Part shown: positions 10,761 to 20,762 of the stretch, piece by piece
How the letters are laid out: each line of letters opens with the position of its first letter
Numbering within the stretch: the stretch's first letter is position 1
The notes under the pieces: model-generated
What the model was told of the DNA's origin: nothing
Database searches by the model: none
Seen by the model: only the letters and a program-made list of their open reading frames with translations
Program-made: the position numbers and the translations under genes
Assembly (NCBI GenBank): GCA_009746045.1
Contig: RPFO01000389.1
Location: 1,810,773-1,874,772, forward strand
Origin: Mesostigma viride
Taxonomy: Eukaryota > Streptophyta > Mesostigmatophyceae > Mesostigmatales > Mesostigmataceae
Reading direction: 5' to 3'
Length of the DNA: 64,000 bases

Positions 10761-11511
10761 TGATCGGGGTATAAGTTGCAAATAAACGGAATGCGATGGA
10801 AATCAGAAAGCATGGAATGAACGTTATCTTTATTGTTCTCATACGTTATTGCTGTTGTTCATAATTCGTCTTCGTTGCGCATAAGAACTTGTTGCGCTTG
10901 GCACCTTCATCAGTCTTGCTGAATCCTACGTGGACATGCATTCCATGTAGTTCAGTGCATGCCGCGTGTTAGATACTTCTAGAATCCTCAAGAAGGTTCC
11001 AAGGCATGGATGCGCATATGATTGGACGATAGTCGGCTCAGTCCTCTTGACAGGACTACACCGGCCCTAGACCAGCCGGTGACGTGGAGGCCAGGGAGAC
11101 GCCCACACATTCTACGTGGCGTTATCCCACTGGCTGATACTAGTGAAGTATAGCCATTGGTCCAATACTACAATAAAGTATATTGTAGTAATCTGTACAA
11201 GATCCTCTATCTCTGAGGACCCTAGATTGATCTCCAACCAACTCCAGCCATTCTTTCCTTTGTGAAAGTGATGAGGCTTAGATGTATTCATTGATGTTCG
11301 GCCGCACCTGGCCAGTTCACTTTCACATGTGAGGGCAATGGAGACTCACTTGGGTCTTATGGAGCTTGCATCTCATCATTGCATGGTTGGTGTAACCTGC
11401 TGTAAGGAAAACCCAAATCTGAAGGAAAACCTCTTCTCCAGAGAGGACAAAACCTCCAGGGGGATAAAAACCTACAGGAGGAGCATTAGGCTCAGGCTCC
11501 CAGATTACTCC
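10761..11511. other. Non-coding stretch downstream of the copia RNase H fragment
   Basis: No supported gene. For the minus-strand copia fragment to the right, a 3' LTR would lie here. A TGTTAGATACTTCTAGA start near 10966 is LTR-like, but no partner copy exists in the window, so it is not called. Confidence 0.3.
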
Positions 11512-12210
11512 TTATGACAAGGGTTTCCCAGTCATCATGGACCGCAGCAACTGGTACCCATTAAGGGCCAGTCGTGGAAGCTTGGTCATAGCATCAGCAG
11601 GATTTGAATGTCCTGGCAGATGTATGGTCATACAGTGGCTGGACAACTCTTTTGCCACAAGGTAGTCCAAGTCAGTAGTAGTGGCCCTCTCATTCTTGAT
11701 AAAAGAGACCACGGGCTTATTATCACAATAAACCCTGACATCAATCACAGGTTGAGGTCTTATCTGACTCAGACACCATAAGAGTAGCTCTCTTATGTAC
11801 ATGGCGTCGCGAATGCACATGGCGTATGCCCTGCACTCGGCTGAGTCAATGCCAGCAAACCGCCTCCTCTGAAGGTTACTGGACCAGTATACCAACGAGG
11901 GCTGTTTGCCTTCATTCCTGATGGTGATCAGGCATCCGGCTCTGGCACCAGTCTTGTTGGCAGATCTAGACTCTTGGCTAGCATCTGTGTAGGCGTCTAT
12001 GATGATACGCCTAATATGCCAGTCTACACCAGACAACACCAAGTCAGGAGATTCATTGAGGCAGCTTTCCAGGCGCCTCCTTCCTTCTCCTACAATAACA
12101 GAGTCTGGCATCCTACTCTGTACTGCCAGGTCAGGGTTAGTTGTGGCAGCCAGCCAACCCAGTTGACCTTTAACCGTAGGGGCATTCTCCTCAGTTACTC
12201 TCTTGGGCAA
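11512..12210 (-). pseudogene. Copia RNase H domain, 3' end of pol
   Basis: The 232-residue frame starts in the tail of reverse transcriptase (GQLGWLAATTNPDLAVQSR, the copia G-L-x-x-L...RPD-type motif) and continues into RNase H. Candidate catalytic residues are Asp72/Asp76 (DAYTDAS), Glu125 (SAECRAY) and Asp163 (YCDNK). It ends in the copia hallmark NPADAMTKLPR. RNase H removes the RNA strand during cDNA synthesis. The preceding gag zinc knuckles start only nine bases away, so protease, integrase and most of reverse transcriptase are deleted. This makes a non-autonomous or dead copy. Confidence 0.8.
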
Positions 12211-12218
12211 CTGAGTTA

Positions 12219-12704
12219 TTAGTTTTTCTGCTGCTGCTTCCTCTTGCGGCCATGAGAGCTACTGCCACCACGCGGCTGAGAAGCATCACTACCACGCGGG
12301 TGGGAAGCGTCACCACCACGCGGCTGAGAAGCGTCACCACCACGAAGGGCACCGCTCTTGACGGCTTGGGAGATCTGCTGCAGCAGCTTGAGCACTTCCA
12401 TCTGGGTATCCTTAGGTCCAGCGCCAGCCTTGCTCCTGCAGGCAGACGCAACATGACCAGGACTGGCACAAGACTTGCACTTGTGAAAGTAGCAATCCTT
12501 AGCCAGATGGTTAGTCTTGTTACAAAAAGTGCAAGGAGGGAAGGACTCAGAATTAGCGACAACCTTACCCTTACATGCGCGGCGTGTGTGCCCGGGCTGC
12601 CCGCAGTTGTAGCAGAAGATTTCCCTTTGCTGCTCCATCACCATGGCGACACGAGGTACCTCCGCGGCACCTCCTTCTCTGGAAACACGGGTTTGGTTCG
12701 TCAA
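12219..12704 (-). pseudogene. Copia gag C-terminus with three zinc knuckles
   Basis: The 161-residue frame has CYNCGQPGHTRRAC (residues about 31-44), CTFCNKTNHLAKDC (57-70) and CKSCASPGHVASAC (76-89), three CX2CX4HX4C or close knuckles. A repeat-rich tail follows (GGDASQPR units) with a basic end. It belongs to the same deleted copia copy as the RNase H frame. An alternative start further upstream, near 12801, is in another frame. Confidence 0.75.
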
Positions 12705-12811
12705 GAGCTCCTTGAGGTGAGCTCTGCATCGATGAGTGTCGCTCAGGTAACCGCGGCAGTTGGCGACTAAATTCCGCTTCTCGGACTAAGATAAAGCACA
12801 TACCTATCTAT

Positions 12812-13702
12812 ATGGGTTTATATAGTGCGTGGTGTTCCATGGCTGGACTAGCAGGTGGCCTCTACCCTGATGACATCATGCAGACATGGAGTAAGCAGAG
12901 GTGGACACAGTATGCTCACCTCTGTGAAAAGGATAAACAGAGGGGAGAATCATTAAAATTTAAGGTGGGAGACCAGGTGATCTTCCACAAAGAAAATGCT
13001 CCTGGTAAACGCGGTTATTGGCAGGGTCCAGGGACCATAACCTCAGTTGACCCGGAGATGAAAACTGCTGATGTGGTCTGGAATGGTACCACTTATCATC
13101 TGGCTTGGAATAGATTGAAGAGAGATCCAATGAACGTTCAAGTTAATGAAGAAAATCCCCTGGTGAATATGGCCCCTGAAGAGGCATCTGGATCTCCCAA
13201 TCTTTCCTGTCCACCTTTGGCCAGTGAACAGGCTGAACTCCAACTACCAGAAAGGGCGGCCTCCCATCAACTGGAGCCTACTACTCAGCAAGCTCAGCCT
13301 AAGACATTGACTGGGATATCACAGGATGATATATTTGAAGCTGACTTGTTGGATAATAGGGTGTCTGATCAGCACCGGAAGCTCCGGCCGTTGGAACATG
13401 GGCTTGAGACCCCTGGGCAGGTGGATAACATATTTCAGTCTGAACAGCCAAAGATTGGATTCAATTACCCTGGTGATAAGCCAATGCCCTTGGAGACTGA
13501 TGGGAAAATACCAGCCCAAGGAAGACAGGCTGAGGAGGGGTTGTCCAGGTTGAACACTCAGCTCGGCAAGAGGGGCAATCCTCAAGAGCTTCAAGATATT
13601 GTAAAGAAGCTCAAGCCTTCACCAAAGATTGCCAAAATAACTTCTCTTCTAGAGAAGGGCATGGACCTTGATGGCTTTGATGTGGATACCAAAGCAGTAT
13701 AG
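12812..13702 (+). pseudogene. Copia integrase C-terminal fragment on the opposite strand
   Basis: The 296-residue frame begins in the end of an integrase (RWTQYAHLCEKDKQR) and has an SH3-like segment, FKVGDQVIFHKENAPGKRGY then WNGTTYHLAWNRLKRD. This parallels the integrase tail on the minus strand at about 200-400. The remaining 170 residues are a Gln/Pro-rich linker like those between copia integrase and reverse transcriptase. No catalytic DDE residues are present. It faces the gag/RNase H fragment head to head, so at least two copia insertions or a rearrangement are involved. Confidence 0.6.
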
Positions 13703-13920
13703 TCCTAGTACAGCCATGCTACGTCCTGGCTATGATGAGATTACTTGCCCACGCTCCTAGTGTTATGCCATGCTCACATGGGTCTTATTGCACCCACAGA
13801 TTGCCGGATCGTTAGCGTGTCCGTTTAGCTAGCGTTCCCGAATGCAGCTGTGGCATGGCTTAGGCATGAAGAAGACTGGGGGTCTCTGCCCTTTCTCCTG
13901 TTGTGCACACACAGGGATTA

Positions 13921-14045
13921 AAAGCACTTCGGTGCTCCGTGACTCCCCAACGGGAGCACGTGTTTAATTATGAATGAATGAATGAATCGGGGTTAACTTA
14001 TGCTCCTTGACTCCCTAATGGGGGCATGAGTTTAATAAATGAATT
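13921..14045 (+). repeat. Dispersed hairpin repeats, copies 4 and 5
   Basis: Copy 4 has two adjacent stem-loops: AGCAC-TTCG-GTGCT, with a UUCG tetraloop, and CTCCC-CAAC-GGGAG. Copy 5 at about 14005-14040 has CTCCCTAATGGGGGCATG. Between them is a short (AATG)n run. They lie 220-340 bases after the stop of the copia fragment. Confidence 0.5.
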
Positions 14046-14127
14046 AAGTAGTTAGTTAATAAATCAGGTTGATTCAGATGAGGTCCCTACTGGTTCCTTG
14101 TGGACTGGCCAGCCAGGGAGATATCTT

Positions 14128-14160
14128 CTTACATGGTCAGGCCCTTGCCGACCATGTAAG
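14128..14160. repeat. Hairpin with an 11-bp perfect stem
   Basis: CTTACATGGTC and its exact reverse complement GACCATGTAAG are separated by 11 bases. Function unknown. Confidence 0.6.
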
Positions 14161-15165
14161 AACGTACCTGTTAGGCGACGCAGTGGCCAACATTGGACAT
14201 ACCGCCATATGTTTGTCTCCGCTATATGATTTTAGCTGACATGCAGAGCACAGACACTGTTGGCGTCATCCGCTCAACCCCTCTTATTCAGACATGGGAC
14301 CTCGGATATGTAGGATTAGTAGCGTTGCCCAGGCGGACATTGTCAAAGACTACGACCCCCCAGTTGTGGGTCCTAGGAAATTTAACAAGCATGATTGTCT
14401 CCTTGTTGATAGGCATTAATTAATCCTTGATGATAGGCATTGCTTGCGTGCAAGATTAGCTCGAGGCCCATATTTTAGACTACTAGCTGAGCTGTGGACA
14501 TACATGTAGTTATTGACGTCTTGACGGATATTGACGTCTTGGGGTGACTTCCACTATATCTTCTTTGGGGAATTCAGAGATCCCGGTCCCCCAACATGGA
14601 CATGAGACTAATTAAAATCAATTAATCAATGTCATGAATAGAGCGCGTTCATGACGTTCAGTCATGAACAGAGCCCTAACCTTAAACACATAAGAAAACA
14701 ATGATGGCGGGCCATGTGACTTGGAATGTAAGAAGCTTAGCCCCCAAACATATTGTTGTCTCACGTAATGAATCACTTGCTGATCAACAAATCGATGGTT
14801 ATCTCATAGGCACAATGTACCTCTGACCATCATTGCTGGCCCATGCATGCATGCACCAATGGCAGCCTACATGACACATACATCGCTTATTTGCCATGTA
14901 AAAAATGCGACAAAGTGTCCATATAGGTACTCATAGATTAGCACAAATTCCTTAGCACGATGTGGACAACTTTACGGTGAAAGCCTGTCTCGCCCTTATT
15001 GCCTTGAGGGTTCCCGGCGATAGGTCCTGTCTGTTGGTCGACATTTTTCTTTTGCAGATGGCCATCGTCGGTAGGTTTGAATGATCTCGATGCTAGCAAT
15101 TACGATGATGATACCCGAGGTAGTCTATACCTAGGATCGAGAGCTTCTTCTTGTATGGCAATGCC
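14161..15165. other. Non-coding stretch
   Basis: No supported coding frame, RNA gene or tandem repeat. Short direct repeats TTGACGTCTTG occur at about 14513-14540. Confidence 0.5.
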
Positions 15166-15835
15166 GGCAGGGTGATGACGGTGACGGCCGTCACCGTCAT
15201 CGCTCTCGACGGGCGTGATGGAAAGGACCTGTTTGATAGGCGGCAGCTATTGGTAATATAGGTCGTTTACTATTACTCCCAATAAAGAGTTCAGAGGTTG
15301 GCCCTCGGCATGGCGATGATCACGGGGCGATGACGGGGCGTTGACGCGCGTGATGAATAGGATCTGTTTGATAGGCGGCGGCTATTGGTAATATAGTTTG
15401 TTGATTAAGAGAAGAGTTTAGATGTTGGCCCGTCGAGGGCGATGACGGTGACGCCGTCACCGTCATCGCCCTCGACGGGCGTCGTGAATACGACCTTTTT
15501 TATATGCGGCGGCTATTGGTAATATAGGTCGTTGACTATTACTCCGAATAAAGAGTTAAGAGGTTGGCCCTCGGCATGGCGATCACGGGGCGATGACGGG
15601 GCGATGACGGGGCGTTAACGCGCGCGATGAATAGGATCTGTTTGATAGGCGGCGGCTATTGGTAATATAGATTGTTGAGAAGAGTTTAGATGTTGGCCCG
15701 TCGAGGGCGATGACGGTGACGGCGTCACCGTCATCGCCCTCGACGGGCGTCATGAATACGACCTGTTTGATATGCGGCGGCTATTGCATGGTAATATAGG
15801 TCGTTGATTATGCCCGTCGGTCTTTACATGTAGGG
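15166..15835 (+). repeat. Tandem ~265-bp repeats carrying long palindromes
   Basis: Three diverged units share GGCGGCTATTGGTAATATAG and a large palindrome: 15174-15201 (28 bp perfect), 15428-15480 and 15696-15748 (each 53 bp, 26-bp arms around one base). The two 53-bp copies differ only at the centre. Such sequences can extrude as cruciforms. Confidence 0.85.
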
Positions 15836-15889
15836 ATTAAGAGGTGGGCCCTCGGGAATTACATCGGGCTGTACTAGGCCGGTATACCG

Positions 15890-16165
15890 TAGTTGTGTAC
15901 CACCCCCCTCCTTCCCACGGCAGGACCCGCTGTTGTACTGGCGGCAGTTGTGTACCACCTGTACGGTATTTGTGTACCACCCCCCTCCTTCCCACGGCAG
16001 GTACGCAGCGCCCGGCTGTTGTCCTGGCTGCAGTTGTGTACCACCTGTACGGTATCTGTGTACCACCCCCCTCCTTCCCACGGCAGGTACGCAGCGCCCG
16101 GCGGTTGTCCTGGCTGCAGTTGTGTACCACCTGTACGGTATTTGTGTACCACCACCCTCCATGGC
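15890..16165 (+). repeat. Minisatellite, ~87-bp unit, three copies plus partial
   Basis: Each unit contains GTGTACCACCCCCCTCC, CCCACGGCAGG and CAGTTGTGTACCACC. Later copies are nearly identical; the first is shorter. Open frames across it follow from the repeat lacking stops. Confidence 0.8.
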
Positions 16166-17156
16166 CCATGCAGCCCGGCCCGGCATCGTGCCGTCGCCGA
16201 CCCGACAACGTTTTCTCGAACAACACGAATTTGAATTTTAGGGACTGGAGCGGCTGGCACGCTAGCGGCGCGACCAACGGAACAAGAGAACCGAGAAACT
16301 GTGGCCGCCAGGAGGATAAAGGTTTCAAGGCGCATGCGTTTGAGGCTAGCCAGAACCGAATGCGAGGTTTTACTTTATCAAACCGATGTATATCAATGTG
16401 GCCAGAATTCTTTTCCAGTTGCGGGGTCGTGTGTCGCCAATTTGTTGTTGGGCCGGGCACTTTAATCGTGATTGCAAGAAGTCAGTTCACGACGCCGTTA
16501 GCGTGGCATTTATGTACAGCAATTCATCGTTCGGCTTCTTTATCCTATCGGCAACTCCTCACGACGTGTGAGCGTGAGTCGGTTGTCGTGTGAATGGACA
16601 CTTTCTGGGAAAGTAAGTCACTAGAGTGCCAATTTCACCGATCGCAAAACATTTACCCAGTTTGGGCAGATAGACCTGGCTAAATACGAGGGCGAGCGGA
16701 AGTAATTGTTGATGCATAGCCATCTGCTTCCTGCGCTTTGTAATTGTAATGAGTTGTTCGCAAATTGGCGTCTCTAGCGGTTACTCCTCTGTGCACAGCT
16801 GGCGACCAAGAAGACTTCATTGGCAGCCGAACTGCGGATGCGCGTCGTTGGAATATTAGCAACGTTAACATGTTTGCTGCGTTTTTTGTGAAGCTTGTCT
16901 AGCCGACTGCATTTGGGAGACTTGGCAAGGTTGCCTCCAATCGTTGAAGTCACAACCTGGGTGTCAATTCACGTTTACTAGCCACGGTCATAGTAACATT
17001 CTAATGGCATTTGTCCCAGTTTCAACATGGGTTTTCACTCTGATCTGATGGAGTTAAGGGCCTAGCTCCGTGGTTTTGTGTCATTGTAGCAGTGTAGTCG
17101 CCTGCTAACGCAGTGAATCTTCCATCCCACCTCTCCCACCCCCACCCGCACTTCTC

Positions 17157-17160
<4 letters not shown>
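16166..17160. other. Non-coding or unresolved stretch
   Basis: No frame with domain or splice support. Mixed composition leads into the CT microsatellite. Confidence 0.4.
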
Positions 17161-17252
<92 letters not shown>

Positions 17253-17481
17253 CTCCCCCTCTCTCTCCCCTCTCTTTCCCCCCTCTCTTTCCCCCCTCTC
17301 TCCCCCCTCTTTCCCCCCTCTCTCTCCCCCTCTCTCTCCCCCTCTCTCTCCCCCCTCTCTCTCCCCCCTCTCTCTCCCTCTCTCTCCCCCTCTCTTTCCC
17401 CCTCTCTCTCCCCCTCTCTCTCCCCCTCTCTTTCCCCCCTCTCTCTCCCCTCTCTCTCTCCTCTCTCTCCTCTCTCTCCCT

Positions 17482-17572
<91 letters not shown>
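17161..17572 (+). repeat. (CT)n microsatellite with a C-rich variant core
   Basis: Pure CT blocks at both ends flank about 200 bases of CTCTCTCCCCC-type variants. The plus strand is entirely pyrimidine, a mirror-repeat type able to form triplex DNA. Confidence 0.95.
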
Positions 17573-17576
<4 letters not shown>

Positions 17577-18299
17577 CCTTCCCACCCCCCGCTCTCTTGT
17601 CCCTCCCGCACCCCTCCTCTCTCTTTCCCTTTCCCTTGGCTGTTGAGAAGGACTGGGGTGAAAAATCCAGACCCTTGGTGGCTGCCTTCAAGCAGGAAGT
17701 TTCAAGGATCAACAAGTTTTTGTGAGCTGTCTGATATGGTCACTGCTGCGACAAAGGTGAGTTATCTTGTTTTTCATGCAATTTTTTTGCTGTAGCTAGG
17801 TAAGCCGGCCGTTTTGTACTCCTCTTTCTTTTGCTCTCACGATTATTCTTCTTGTGGTTTATATGGTCCCGTTAAGTGGCATGCATTATCATTATCCACA
17901 TTAGTGTGAGAAACCATCAGCAGTGTTGTAGCTTGCATCTACAACAACAGTTTTTGCTGCCGCCACCACTGCTATTACCAACATAAAGTCATTCTTGCTT
18001 TCTAAGCACTCTTTTTCCTCTTGGGCTGTTGGTTGGGATACCAGCCACCCTTGCACGCATAAATTCAAGCACCGGGTGCATGTGAAAACACAACCAAGGC
18101 AAGAATGTCCCCCTATCGCAATATCCCACCCACGCAACGCACCCAACGCAGCAAGAATGGGACCACCTTGTTGCCATGAGCTCTAGCACCGTTGCCACCT
18201 GTAGCTTTCTATTGTTCCCGTCCATCCTTATTCACACTGGCTGCTTTGCTTGCATTCCTGGCTCAGTGCCAGTTTGCACTTGCTAGCTTGCTAAGACAA
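17573..18299. other. Non-coding or unresolved stretch
   Basis: A short open segment just after the microsatellite (to a GTGAGT donor-like site near 17758) might be an exon, but nothing in it is recognisable and no partner was found. Confidence 0.35.
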
Positions 18300-18715
18300 T
18301 AATGCAGCTTGCAAACGGCAAGGGCAAGCACCCGAGTAAGAGCAAAGGCAACCGCACGAGCAAAGGAAAGGGAAACTGGAAGAGCAAGCACAAGGCCAAG
18401 GAAAGGACAAAGGCACTTGTGCTTGCCAAAAGGGCAGGCTCAAGGGAAATGACAAGGGCAGGGGCAGGCACAAGGGAAGCGGATAAGGGCAAGGGCAGGC
18501 GCAAGGGAAAGAGATTAGGACAAGTCAAGCACGAGGGAACGGACAAGGGCAAGGGCAGGCACCAGGGAAAAGATGAAGACAAGGGCAGGCACTAGGGGAA
18601 GGATGAGGGCAACGGCAAACACTGGGGATCAAAGGATAGGGGCAAGGGCAGATGCTAGGGTAACAGTTAGGGCAAAGGCAGGCACAAGAGAAGAATAAGG
18701 GGCCGTGAAGTATAA
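18300..18715 (+). repeat. Degenerate minisatellite, GACAAGGGCAGGCACAAGG-like unit
   Basis: About twenty diverged copies of an 18-bp purine-rich unit. It gives a Lys/Gly-rich open frame on the plus strand, interpreted as repeat translation and not a gene. Confidence 0.75.
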
Positions 18716-18924
18716 GTGGAAATGCGGGTGGCGACATGGGGTTCGATCGGGCCTGCTGATGCAAATGCAGATTTCAACTGCAGTGACAAACACAAGCGTA
18801 GACATAGGCAACGACAAATTCCTTGCATGCGTGCCCTGCTCTTAACCGGCTGGCTCGTTTGCTAGTTGTCTAACAGTTTCTACCGATAAACATCACTTGC
18901 CATTGTAAGGTCTGCCTTGCTGCC

Positions 18925-19123
18925 GTGCTAGTGGGTAGCTGGGTGATCGTGCTTGTTCCTTGTCAAGGGAGGGATGCATGTGGAGTAGGTGGGTGGGTGT
19001 GCTTGTTCCTTGCCAAGGAAGGGATGCACAAAGGTTAGATAGGTGCACGTGCTTGTTTCTTGTCAAGGGAGGGACGCACAAAGGGTAGGTGGGGGCACAT
19101 GGTTGTGCCTCGTCAAGCCCTAG
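18925..19123 (+). repeat. Minisatellite (~50-bp unit) that was the target of element B
   Basis: Four copies of a unit with TGCTTGTTCCTTGTCAAGGG, AGGGATGCACAAAGG and GTAGGTGGG. The array stops at 19123 and a further copy in the same orientation resumes at 28206-28260, on the far side of element B. Confidence 0.75.
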
Positions 19124-19245
19124 GCACACCTGGAATTGTACTACATTTTTCAAATTGTACTTCAGTTTTGAAAGTTGCATTTTCATGCATTTAAAGTTTC
19201 AACTAAAGTCTTTGAGGAAAAAAAAGTTCGTCGGCGGCCGTGGCA

Positions 19246-19960
19246 CCGTTGCACCGTTGCACCGTTGCACCGTTGCACCGTTGCACCGTTGCACCATTGC
19301 ACCGTTGCACCGTTGCACCGTTGCACCGTTGCACCTCAAATTGCATATATGCACACACCTTTGCACATGCAGTTGTTATCCATGGGATTTATGTAGGTGG
19401 ATGGGTCATGCAAGGGTTACCTAGATGCTCATGACACCGTGCCACCGTGGCGCCGTTGCACCGTTGCACCGTTGCACCGTTGCACCGTTGCACCTCAAAT
19501 TGCATATAAACACACACCTTTGCACATACAATGGTTATCCATTGGGATTTATCAAGGGTAATGGGTCATGCAAGGGTTACCTAGACATGCTCATGACACC
19601 GTTGCATCGTGGCATCGTGCCACCGTGGCACCGTGGCACCGTGGCACCGTTGCACCGTTGCACCGTTGCACCGTTGCACCTCAAATTGCATATAAACACA
19701 CACCTTTGCACATGCAATTGTTATCCATGGGTTTTATGTAGGTGGATGGGTCATGCAAGGGTTACCTAGATGCTCATGACACCGTGCCACCGTGGCACCG
19801 TTGCACCGTTGCACCGTTGCACCGTTGCACCGTTGCACCGTTGCACCGTTGCACCGTTGCACCGTTGCACCGTTGCACCGTTGCACCGTTGCACCGTTGC
19901 ACCGTTGCACCGTTGCACCGTTGCACCGTTGCACCGTTGCACCGTTGCACCGTTGCACCT
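19246..19960 (+). repeat. Left subterminal array of GTTGCACC 8-mers in ~180-bp higher-order units
   Basis: Four blocks of tandem GTTGCACC (about 11, 5, 4 and 20 units) are each followed by the same spacer, CTCAAATTGCATATAAACAC to ATGCTCATGACACCGT. Some units read GTGGCACC. Confidence 0.95.
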
Positions 19961-20246
19961 CAAATTGCATATAAACACACATCTTTGCACGTGCATTGGT
20001 TATCATGGGGTATATTGCATGGATCAACCAAAATAATCACATGTCATTGAATCACATACTGAACGTAAATCCATTTCTGTGAAAAACATGGCCACTAGCA
20101 AACACATGTATCTTATGCCCACCATTATGCAACATGACCATGCATGGACAGTTGGCATGTTGGGCTTCATTCTTGCAACAAGACTAGCATGCTTGACAGG
20201 ACAAAGAGACGCCTTTACTCCTATCGAAGCTTTCACACATTCCCCA

Positions 20247-20762
20247 TCATTCCCATGCTTCCTCCTCCTCATCATCGCTACTCTCGCTACTCTCACAAAC
20301 AAAAGAAAGTTGGGGCTCTTCCGCCCCCGTCTCAGCGTCGGCCGCGGCACCATCCTGAAAAAACTTTTCGCGGCCAAAGGCATTAGCCGCATGAGGGCAC
20401 CCGCAGATGAACTTTAAGACTTCCTCCAACGTGGTGTACGTCGCTCCCTTGCCGTCGGACCAAACCGTCTCGATCTTCAAAGCCCCGCCATTCTCATGTA
20501 CTTCTGTGACCCACCCGTGAAAACGGGTCTTGGCAGCACCCCACAAGGCGCACAGCCTTCTCCCTTTCAGCGCATGCAGCCCGTGCTCAACAAAGTGTGC
20601 CGCACATGCAGCTTTTGACGTCGCTGCAGCAGCTTGCTGCGTTTGAAAACCAGCAAAGTGCACGTGTGGATGGTCATCTAAGGCCTGGAGGGTTGCACGA
20701 GATAGCTTACGTGCTGCTGTCAGCGACGGAGTGTGGACAGCCTGCCCTGATGCACCAACTGT
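20247..20762 (-). CDS. In-frame continuation beyond the TGA of the element B transposase-like gene
   Basis: After the TGA at 20763-20765 the same frame stays open for about 170 codons (TVGASGQAVHTPSLTAARK, later FHGWVTEVHENGGALKIETV and an acidic SSESSDDEEEEAWE end). Composition is protein-like. Either the TGA is a nonsense mutation or error, or an unseen intron removes it, or this is chance read-through. The acidic tail would suit a chromatin- or DNA-associated protein but nothing is diagnostic. Confidence 0.4.
   Translation of the reverse strand, partial: TVGASGQAVHTPSLTAARKLSRATLQALDDHPHVHFAGFQTQQAAAATSKAACAAHFVEHGLHALKGRRLCALWGAAKTRFHGWVTEVHENGGALKIETVWSDGKGATYTTLEEVLKFICGCPHAANAFGREKFFQDGAAADAETGAEEPQLSFVCESSESSDDEEEEAWE

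Noticed and set aside
10008-10842. Long open frames encoding His-Pro-Ser-Ile or Trp-Met-Asp-Gly repeats
   Set aside because: They are translations of the CATC microsatellite, open in every frame because the unit contains no stop; the flanks are not coding.
15822-16593. Multiple overlapping 100-250-codon frames on both strands near 16 kb
   Set aside because: They arise from the 87-bp minisatellite and share no domain.
17062-17715. Arg/Glu-rich and Ser/Leu-rich frames over the CT repeat
   Set aside because: Pure dinucleotide repeat translation, present on both strands.
17580-17760. Possible SPX-like exon after the CT repeat
   Set aside because: Only a short KQEVSRINKFL-like string; no continuation or matching exon found.
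18302-18595. Lys/Gly-rich 97-codon frame resembling a histone-like tail
   Set aside because: Explained by the degenerate 18-bp minisatellite; no conserved start context or splice signals.
19734-20050. Cys/Asn/Gly/Ala and Val/Ala/Pro/Leu/His frames across the 8-mer array
   Set aside because: An 8-bp unit cycles through all frames without stops, so openness is not evidence of coding.
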